Assembly: GCA_035358815.1 (NCBI GenBank)
Contig: DAOPQC010000002.1
Span: 404,520 to 468,519 of the forward strand
Reading direction: 5' to 3'
Length of the DNA: 64,000 nt
Origin: Thermoanaerobaculales bacterium
GTDB taxonomy: Bacteria > Acidobacteriota > Thermoanaerobaculia > Thermoanaerobaculales > Sulfomarinibacteraceae
Shown: positions 57,838 through 64,000 of the stretch, piece by piece
Numbering within the stretch: the stretch's first letter is position 1
Layout of the letters: the number at the start of each line of letters is the position of its first letter
Notes under the pieces: generated by a model
Database searches by the model: none
Told to the model about the DNA's origin: nothing
The model's input: the letters and a program-made list of their open reading frames with translations, nothing else
Made by a program: the position numbers and the translations under genes

Positions 57838-59109
57838 ATGAATGCCCATTACCATGCGACGTCGCTCGCGCTCGCGGCGGTGATCGCGTTCGCCGGAATC
57901 CCCGCTGCGATGGCGGAAATCGCGCCACCGATCGAGGAGCTCGTCGCCCTGGCCCTCGAGCGTTCCCCGTCGCTCGATGCGCTCGAGGCCCGGCTGGCCG
58001 CCGCCCGTGAGATGGTGGCGCCAGCAGGGGCCCTGCCCAACCCGATGGCCGAGACCGTGCTCCAGAACATCGGCGTCGACGACTTCACGCTCGGCGACGA
58101 GGACATGTCGATGCTGTCGGTCGAGGTCCGGCAGGATCTCCTGTGGCCGGGCAAGCGGGCCGCAGCGCGCGACAGCGCAGCTGCCCAGTCCGAGGTCGAG
58201 GCGGCGCGGCTCGAGCTGGCCCGGCGCACCCTCGCGACCGAGGTGCGCGTCCTCTACGCCGGCGTCTACTCCGCCGACCGCGAGCGGCAGGCGCTCGATG
58301 CCGCCTCCGAGCTGCTGGACCTGCTCGCCGAGACCGTGGCGGCGCGCTATGCCGCCGGAGGGGCCGAGCAGGAGGCGGTGGTCAAGGCCCAGCTCCAGGG
58401 CTCGCGGGTCGCTGAGCGGCTCGACGACCTGCACGCCGAGCGCTCGCGCTTCGTGGCCGGCCTCAACCGGCTGCTCGACCAGCCGGGCGGCACGGCGCTC
58501 GGCGAGGTCGTCGACCTGCCGCCACTGACCTTTCCAGACGGCTCGTGGGAGGAGCTCGTGGCGGCCAACTCCCCCGCCGTCGCCGTGGCGGCGCGCGCGG
58601 TGGATGAGGCCGCGCGACGGCTCGAGGTGGCGAGGCTCGACCTGAAGCCGAACCTGTCGGCCGGCGCCGGCCTCGGCTACCGGGGCGGCCTCGACCCGGC
58701 GGTGATGCTGCGATTCGGGGTCGAGATCCCGTTCGCGCGCAACGAGAAGCAGAAGCCGGCGATCCGTGCCGCCGAGCAGGAGTTGGCGATGGCCGAGGCC
58801 GAGCTGCGGGACGCGGTCGCGACGGCGCGGGCGGAGGCGGCGCGCCTCGCGTCCGAGCGCGAACGGGCCGACCGCCAGGTCCTGCGATACCGGGAGGCGA
58901 TCGTGCCGCAGACCAGCGCGGCCGTCGATGCGGCGCGCGCCTCATACCTGGCTGGCCGCGGCGACTTCTCGACCGTGATCGAGGACTTCGAGCTGTGGCT
59001 CGAGGCGCGCGTTGAGCTCGCCCGCCGCGAGTCCGACCGCTTCGCGGCCTGGGCCCAACTCGAGGCGCTGGTCGGTCCGGCGCCCCTCGGTGAAGGAGGA
59101 GCAGAATGA
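57838..59109 (+). CDS. TolC-family outer membrane efflux protein (CusC-like)
   Basis: The 423-residue protein has a signal peptide (ALAAVIAFAGIPAAMA) and two related OEP halves of long helices and short strands. LVALALERSPSLDALEARLA, LWPGKRAAARDSAAAQSEVE and RTLATEVRVLYAGVYSADRE are in the first; ELAMAEAELRDAVATARAEA and RASYLAGRGDFSTVIEDFEL are in the second. It would form the trimeric outer-membrane channel of an RND tripartite pump. AGAGAGGAGGCACC precedes ATG 57838. It overlaps the next gene by four bases. Confidence 0.92.
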   Translation: MNAHYHATSLALAAVIAFAGIPAAMAEIAPPIEELVALALERSPSLDALEARLAAAREMVAPAGALPNPMAETVLQNIGVDDFTLGDEDMSMLSVEVRQDLLWPGKRAAARDSAAAQSEVEAARLELARRTLATEVRVLYAGVYSADRERQALDAASELLDLLAETVAARYAAGGAEQEAVVKAQLQGSRVAERLDDLHAERSRFVAGLNRLLDQPGGTALGEVVDLPPLTFPDGSWEELVAANSPAVAVAARAVDEAARRLEVARLDLKPNLSAGAGLGYRGGLDPAVMLRFGVEIPFARNEKQKPAIRAAEQELAMAEAELRDAVATARAEAARLASERERADRQVLRYREAIVPQTSAAVDAARASYLAGRGDFSTVIEDFELWLEARVELARRESDRFAAWAQLEALVGPAPLGEGGAE

Positions 59110-60656
59110 AGACAGCAACGACCGTCGTCATCGCTGTCGTGGCGCTCGCCGCCGCGGCGTTGTTGGTTCTGCAGGGCTGCGCCCCGGCGCCACCGGAGGC
59201 GACGAAGTACCACTGCCCGATGCACCCGACCTACATTTCAGACCGCCCCGGAGACTGCCCAATCTGCGGCATGCGGCTGGTGCCGGTTGAAACCAGGGCC
59301 GCGCCGACCACGGTCCCGGCATTCGCCTGTCCGATGCATCCTGAGGTCACCTCAGACGAGCCGGGGAAGTGCCCCAAGTGCGGCATGGACCTGGTGCCCA
59401 CCGGCGAGGCGTCACCCTCGGCCGCCATCTCGCCACCGCCGACCGCAGAGGCGCATACGAGTCACGTCGAGGCCACCGGAGAGCGCACGGTGCTCTATTA
59501 CCGAAACCCGATGGACCCCAGCGTGACGTCGCCGACGCCGATGAAGGACAGCATGGGCATGGACTACGTCCCGGTCTACGCCGAAGAGCGACCGTCGTCT
59601 GCGGCCTCCGCCGTGACCGGTCTGGCGACGGTCGACATCGGCCCCGAGGGCCTCCGCCTCGCCGGCGTGCAGACCGCCCCCGCGACCCGGGAGCGCCTGG
59701 CCCGCACGATCCGCGCCGTCGGCACCGTCACCGCGGATGAAACGCGCATCCGCCACGTGCACACCAAGATCCCCGGCTGGGTCGAGAAGCTCGACGTCAA
59801 TTTCACGGGACAGTTCGTCACGAAGGGCGAGCCGATCCTGTCGATCTACTCCCAGGAGCTGCTCGCCACCCAGGAGGAGTACCTCCAAGCCCGCGAGACG
59901 GCGCGGCGGTTCAGCACCTCCGAGCTGCCCGAGGTCAGGAAGGGCGGCGACGACCTGGTGCGGGCGGCGCGGCGCCGCCTCGAGCTGTTCGACGTCCCCG
60001 ACGCTTTCCTCGCCCAGCTCGAGAGCACAGGCACCGCCCAGCGCTCGGTAACGCTGGAGGCGCCGGTGTCGGGCTTCGTGACCGTCAAGGAAGTGTTCGA
60101 GGGCCAGCAGGTCGACCCCAGCATGGAGCTGTTCACCGTCACGGACCTGTCGCGGGTCTGGGTGGAGGCCGACGTATACGAGTACGAGGCAGGGGTCCTC
60201 CGGCTCGGCGACCGGGCCACCGTCACCCTCCCCTACGACGCGACCACCCGGCTCGAGGGCCGCATCGCCTACATCAACCCGACCCTCAACCCCGACACCC
60301 GCACCCTGACCGTCCGCTTCGAGTTTCCCAACTCCGGCCTCACGCTCAAGCCGGGCATGTTCGCAAACGTCGAGCTGGAGGCCGAGTCCGCGGAGGGCAT
60401 CGTGATCCCCGACTCGGCGCTCATGGACACCGGCCAGCGCCAGGTCGTGTTCGTGGCGCGGGGCAACGACGCGTTCGAGCCGCGCGAGGTGGAGGTCGGC
60501 ATCCGTTCCGGTGGCAAGGCGCAGGTTCTCTCAGGCATCGCCGAGGGCGAGCAGGTGGTGATCCGCGCCAACTTCCTGCTCGACTCCGAGTCGCGCCTGC
60601 GCGCCGCCATCGCCGGTATGGGCGCCGGCGACCACCAGCACGGAGCCGGGCCATGA
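59106..60656 (+). CDS. RND periplasmic adaptor with heavy-metal-binding domains (CusB-like)
   Basis: The 516-residue membrane-fusion protein has a lipobox (LLVLQGC, Cys25). Three N-terminal metal-binding modules follow: YHCPMHPTYISDRPGDCPIC (35-54, then GMRLVP), FACPMHPEVTSDEPGKCPKC (73-92, then GMDLVP), and YYRNPMDPSVTSPTPMKDSM (131-150, then GMDYVP), the Met-rich form seen in CusB. The adaptor core (KIPGWVEKLDVNFTGQFVTK, LEAPVSGFVTVKEVFEGQQV, RIAYINPTLNPDTRTLTVRF) links pump and channel. Two CPMHP..C..CGM modules plus the CusB-type one strongly indicate Cu+/Ag+ capture in the periplasm. Its stop overlaps the start of the RND gene. Confidence 0.94.
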   Translation: MKTATTVVIAVVALAAAALLVLQGCAPAPPEATKYHCPMHPTYISDRPGDCPICGMRLVPVETRAAPTTVPAFACPMHPEVTSDEPGKCPKCGMDLVPTGEASPSAAISPPPTAEAHTSHVEATGERTVLYYRNPMDPSVTSPTPMKDSMGMDYVPVYAEERPSSAASAVTGLATVDIGPEGLRLAGVQTAPATRERLARTIRAVGTVTADETRIRHVHTKIPGWVEKLDVNFTGQFVTKGEPILSIYSQELLATQEEYLQARETARRFSTSELPEVRKGGDDLVRAARRRLELFDVPDAFLAQLESTGTAQRSVTLEAPVSGFVTVKEVFEGQQVDPSMELFTVTDLSRVWVEADVYEYEAGVLRLGDRATVTLPYDATTRLEGRIAYINPTLNPDTRTLTVRFEFPNSGLTLKPGMFANVELEAESAEGIVIPDSALMDTGQRQVVFVARGNDAFEPREVEVGIRSGGKAQVLSGIAEGEQVVIRANFLLDSESRLRAAIAGMGAGDHQHGAGP

Positions 60657-63600
60657 CCCGCAGGATCATCGAGTTTTCCGCCAACAACCGGCTGCTCGTG
60701 CTGCTCGGCGTGGCCGCGCTCTGCGCGCTGGCGGTCTACACCCTGGGGGAGATCCGCCTCGACGCCCTGCCCGACCTCTCGGACACCCAGGTCATCATCT
60801 ACTCGCGCTGGGACCGCTCGCCCGACATCATCGAGGACCAGGTCACCTACCCGATCGTTTCCTCGCTCCTCGGTGCGCCGAGGGTCAAGGCGATCCGCGG
60901 GTTCTCCGACTTCGGTTTCTCGTACGTCTACGTCATCTTCCAGGACGGCACCGACATCTACTGGGCGCGCTCGCGGGTGCTCGAGTACCTCTCCAAGATC
61001 CAGCAGCGCCTGCCGGAAGGCGTTCAGACCGAGCTCGGCCCGGACGCCACCGGGGTCGGCTGGGTCTTCCAGTACGCCCTCGTCGACCGCTCCGGCAGCC
61101 ACTCCCTCGACCAGCTTCGCTCCTACCAGGACTGGACGCTGCGCTACGCCCTCCAGTCGGTGCCCGGAGTGGCCGAGGTCGCGTCCATCGGCGGCTTCGT
61201 AAGACAGTACCAGATCACGGTCGACCCCAACCGGCTCGCCGCCTACAACATCCCCATCGACATGGTGGTCGCGGCGGTCAAGGCGTCGAACAATGAGGTC
61301 GGCGGGCGCCTGCTCGAGTTCGCGGGCACCGAGTTCATGGTGCGCGGCCGGGGCTATGCCCACTCGGTCGCCGACCTCGAGCAGATCGTGGTCAAGGCCG
61401 GCGCGGGCGGCATCCCGTTGCTGCTCAAGGACGTGGCGCAGGTTCAGCTCGGGCCCGAGATCCGCCGCGGCATCTCCGACCTCGACGGCCTCGGCGACCA
61501 CGTCGGCGGCATCGTCGTCATCCGCCACGGCGAGAACGCGCTCAACGTCATCGAGCGGGTCAAGGGCAAGCTCCACGAGCTCGAGCCGTCGCTGCCATCC
61601 GGCGTCGACGTGGTCACCACCTACGACCGCTCCGACCTCATCGAGCGGGCCATCGAAACGCTCAAGCACGAGCTGACGATCGAGATGATCATCGTCTCGC
61701 TCGTCATCCTGATCTTCCTCTGGCACATCCCGTCCGCACTCGTGCCCATTGCGACGATCCCAATCTCGGTACTGCTCGCGTTCATCCCGATGTACTACAT
61801 GGGGGTCACGGTCAACATCATGTCGCTGGCCGGCATCGCGATCTCGATCGGGGTGCTCGTCGACGGAGCGATCGTCGAGGTGGAGAATGCCTACAACAAG
61901 CTCCACCACTGGGAGGCGGACGGCAGGAAGGGCGACTTCCACGCGGTCCGCCTCGAGGCGCTCAAGGAGGTCGGCCCGTCGGTCTTCTTCTCCCTGCTGG
62001 TGATCGCGGTGGCGTTCATCCCGGTGTTCGCCCTGGTCGACCAGGAGGGTCGCCTGTTCAAGCCCCTCGCCTACTCCAAGAACCTCGCCATGGCTCTCGC
62101 CGCGATGCTCGCCATCACCCTCGACCCGGCGATGCGGATGCTGTTCACACGGATGGACCCCTTCACGTTCAAGCCGAAGGTCCTGTCGTGGTTCGCGACA
62201 AGGACCTTGGTCGGCACCTACTACTCCGAGGAGAAGCACCCGATCAGCCGATTGTTGTTCGCGGTGTACGAGCCGGTGTGCCGCTTCGTGCTGCGCCACC
62301 CCAAGGCGGTGATCGCGGTCGCGATCGGCTTGGTGGCGATATCGGTGCCGTTCTACTTCACGCTCGGCACCGAGTTCATGCCGCCGCTCAACGAGGGCAC
62401 GATCCTCTACATGCCGACAACCCTGCCCGGCATCTCGGTGCAGCAGGCCCGCGAGCTGCTCGAGGCCCAGGACCGTGTGCTCAAGAGCTTCCCCGAGGTC
62501 GAGCGCGTGTTCGGCAAGGCCGGTCGCGCCGAAACCTCGACCGACCCGGCGCCGTTCTCGATGATGGAGACGACCGTCATCCTGAAGCCCGAAAGCGAGT
62601 GGGAGGCGAAGCCGCGCTGGTACAGCTCATGGGCGCCGGAGTGGCTGAAGCCGGCGCTGCGACCGATCTGGCCCGACCGCATCTCGTGGGAGGAGCTGGT
62701 CGGCAAGATGGACCGCGCCCTCAAGATCCCGGGCGTCACCAACGCCTGGACGATGCCGATCAAGGCGCGCATCGACATGCTCACCACCGGCGTGCGGACG
62801 CCAGTCGGCATCAAGGTGTTCGGCGCCGACCTCGCGGAGATCCAGCGCATCGGCGAGCACCTCGAGGGCATCCTGCGCGACATTCCCGGCACCCGCAGCG
62901 TGTTCGCGGAACGGGTCACCGGGGGTTACTTCGTCGACATCGTCCCGCGCCGCGACCAGCTCGCCCGCTACGGCCTCACGGTCGCGCAGCTGCAGGACGT
63001 GATCATGAGCGCGATCGGTGGCGAGAACGTGACCACCACGATTGAAGGCCGTGAGCGCTACCCGGTGAACATCCGCTACCCGCGCGAGCTGCGCGAGGAC
63101 GTCGGCCGGCTGCAGCGCGTGCTCGTACCGACGCCGTCCGGACTCCAGGTGCCGCTCGCCCAGCTCGCTGACGTCCAGCTCGTCCAGGGCCCCGCGATGA
63201 TCCGCGACGAGAATGGCTTCCTCGCCGGGTACGTCTACGTCGACATCACCGGCCGCGACATCGGTGGTTACGTGGAGGAGGCCAAACGGGCCGTGCGCGA
63301 CCGGCTCGCCCTCAAGCCGGGCTACGTCCTGCAGTGGTCCGGGCAGTACGAGAACATGATTCGCGTCCGCGAGCGACTCAAGCTCGTCGTGCCGATCACC
63401 CTGGCCCTGATCTTCATCCTCCTCTACATCAACACGCGGTCGGCATTCAAGGCGATCGTCGTCATGCTCGCCGTGCCGTTCTCGGCGATCGGCGCGATCT
63501 GGCTGTTCCACCTCCTCGGCTACAACGTGTCAATCGCAGCCTGGGTCGGGATGATCGCCCTGCTCGGCCTCGACGCCGAGACCGGGGTGTTCATGCTCCT

Positions 63601-63907
63601 GTTCCTCGACCTGTCGTACGACGACTACCGGAAGCGGGGCCTGCTCACCACGTCGGGCGGCCTCGACGAGGCGATCGTCCACGGCGCGGTGAAACGGGTG
63701 CGGCCGAAGATGATGACGGTGACCGCCGCTTTTGCGGGCCTGCTGCCGATCATGTGGTCGACCTCGGCCGGCGCCGACGTCATGAAACGGATCGCGGCGC
63801 CGATGATCGGCGGCCTGGTCACCTCGTTCCTGCTCGAGCTCCTGGTCTACCCTGCGATCTACAAGCTGTGGAAGGAGCGCACGGAGGGAAGAGGGGTTGG
63901 GGAATAA
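60653..63907 (+). CDS. cusA: Heavy-metal efflux RND pump (CusA/CzcA family, probably Cu/Ag)
   Basis: The 1084-residue inner-membrane pump has 12 helices in two halves and two large periplasmic loops. Family tracts are LPDLSDTQVIIYSRWDRSPD, GVLVDGAIVEVENAYNKLHH (first repeat, proton-relay region) and ALLGLDAETGVFMLLFLDLS (second repeat). Met residues in SMMETTVIL and IDMLTTGVRTPVGIKVFG lie where CusA uses methionines to hold Cu+/Ag+, supporting monovalent metal export over CzcA-type divalent. The last residues (GRGVGE) are encoded by the G-rich repeat tract at 63887-63914. It completes the cusCBA-like operon with ATGA overlaps. Confidence 0.94.
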   Translation: MTRRIIEFSANNRLLVLLGVAALCALAVYTLGEIRLDALPDLSDTQVIIYSRWDRSPDIIEDQVTYPIVSSLLGAPRVKAIRGFSDFGFSYVYVIFQDGTDIYWARSRVLEYLSKIQQRLPEGVQTELGPDATGVGWVFQYALVDRSGSHSLDQLRSYQDWTLRYALQSVPGVAEVASIGGFVRQYQITVDPNRLAAYNIPIDMVVAAVKASNNEVGGRLLEFAGTEFMVRGRGYAHSVADLEQIVVKAGAGGIPLLLKDVAQVQLGPEIRRGISDLDGLGDHVGGIVVIRHGENALNVIERVKGKLHELEPSLPSGVDVVTTYDRSDLIERAIETLKHELTIEMIIVSLVILIFLWHIPSALVPIATIPISVLLAFIPMYYMGVTVNIMSLAGIAISIGVLVDGAIVEVENAYNKLHHWEADGRKGDFHAVRLEALKEVGPSVFFSLLVIAVAFIPVFALVDQEGRLFKPLAYSKNLAMALAAMLAITLDPAMRMLFTRMDPFTFKPKVLSWFATRTLVGTYYSEEKHPISRLLFAVYEPVCRFVLRHPKAVIAVAIGLVAISVPFYFTLGTEFMPPLNEGTILYMPTTLPGISVQQARELLEAQDRVLKSFPEVERVFGKAGRAETSTDPAPFSMMETTVILKPESEWEAKPRWYSSWAPEWLKPALRPIWPDRISWEELVGKMDRALKIPGVTNAWTMPIKARIDMLTTGVRTPVGIKVFGADLAEIQRIGEHLEGILRDIPGTRSVFAERVTGGYFVDIVPRRDQLARYGLTVAQLQDVIMSAIGGENVTTTIEGRERYPVNIRYPRELREDVGRLQRVLVPTPSGLQVPLAQLADVQLVQGPAMIRDENGFLAGYVYVDITGRDIGGYVEEAKRAVRDRLALKPGYVLQWSGQYENMIRVRERLKLVVPITLALIFILLYINTRSAFKAIVVMLAVPFSAIGAIWLFHLLGYNVSIAAWVGMIALLGLDAETGVFMLLFLDLSYDDYRKRGLLTTSGGLDEAIVHGAVKRVRPKMMTVTAAFAGLLPIMWSTSAGADVMKRIAAPMIGGLVTSFLLELLVYPAIYKLWKERTEGRGVGE

Positions 63908-64000
63908 GGGTTAGCGCCCCTTCCGCGCCCGCTTCCGCTTCCGCGCCCGACGTGAGCGACGCTCGCCCTCAGACCGCTCCCGTTCCCGTTCCCGTTCCCG
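63887..64000. repeat. G-rich tract, CTTCCGCGCCCG array and CCCGTT array
   Basis: GGAAGAGGGGTTGGGGAATA and onward (63887-63914) overlaps the end of cusA and contains its stop. CTTCCGCGCCCGCTTCCGCT and onward (63917-63949) follows, then CCGCTCCCGTTCCCGTTCCC to the window edge (63974-64000). Both array flavours occur at one locus, and the facing arm may lie outside the window. Confidence 0.75.

Noticed and set aside
1..64000. Anti-phage defence, toxin-antitoxin or secondary metabolite cluster
   Set aside because: All genes were inspected; none carries nuclease, methylase, toxin, NRPS or PKS motifs, and the methyltransferase stub at 39170 is non-functional.

Overview
The window is about 64 kb of uniformly high-GC bacterial chromosome. 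The best lineage clue is a von Willebrand factor A protein of the type named for Acidobacteria (193-2079). Abundant secreted proteins and lipoproteins, Ser/Thr kinases fused to other domains, an ABC permease/M1 peptidase fusion and sulfatases also fit Acidobacteriota, possibly a Thermoanaerobaculia-like member. That placement is inference: there is no rRNA gene. No phage, plasmid, CRISPR or defence locus was recognised.

Layout. 1-4.9 kb: a broken gene end, the VWFA protein, a DUF309-like protein, a nitroreductase with a thioredoxin-like membrane protein, and a universal stress protein. 5-15 kb: a Ser/Thr kinase with DUF4388, a membrane glycosyltransferase-like protein, a PflX-type radical SAM protein, a secreted deiminase, and DNA polymerase I. 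14.9-20.8 kb: a transposase remnant, a Nudix hydrolase, tRNA-Arg(TCG), an ECF sigma factor operon with two TonB-C proteins, and an arylsulfotransferase lipoprotein. Partial copies of the tRNA-Arg gene lie at 18.69 and 20.75 kb. 20.9-31.5 kb: eight minus-strand genes, probably one operon, encode two Cys-type sulfatases, a metallo-beta-lactamase-fold protein, two outer-membrane-barrel-like proteins, a lipoprotein and two small secreted proteins. A divergent AraC-type regulator faces them, so this looks like a regulated system for using sulfate esters. 31.7-43.7 kb: a secreted repeat protein, an ABC ATPase with permease/M1 peptidase, saccharopine dehydrogenase, an RluA-type pseudouridine synthase, Kup and a SpoIIE-type phosphatase. 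44-57 kb: a kinase with TPRs, an HExxH protein, yidD-ileS, a Tat-exported phosphodiesterase-like protein, a sulfatase-fold lipoprotein without a nucleophile, and an FG-GAP lipoprotein. 57.4-63.9 kb: a Cus-like copper/silver efflux operon.

The most unusual feature is between the genes. Nearly every longer spacer holds arrays of degenerate hexamers (CCCGTT or CTTCCG/CGCCCG type). They are often arranged as a C-rich arm followed by a matching G-rich arm, so the locus can fold back on itself. Others are single arrays beside a telomere-like G-rich tract. Two further decamer-type foldback families occur as remnants. Other recurrent signals are a C-terminal FADGFESGD..WS tail on two secreted proteins and TAnAnT hexamers placed 6-8 bases before start codons, which suggests leaderless transcripts.
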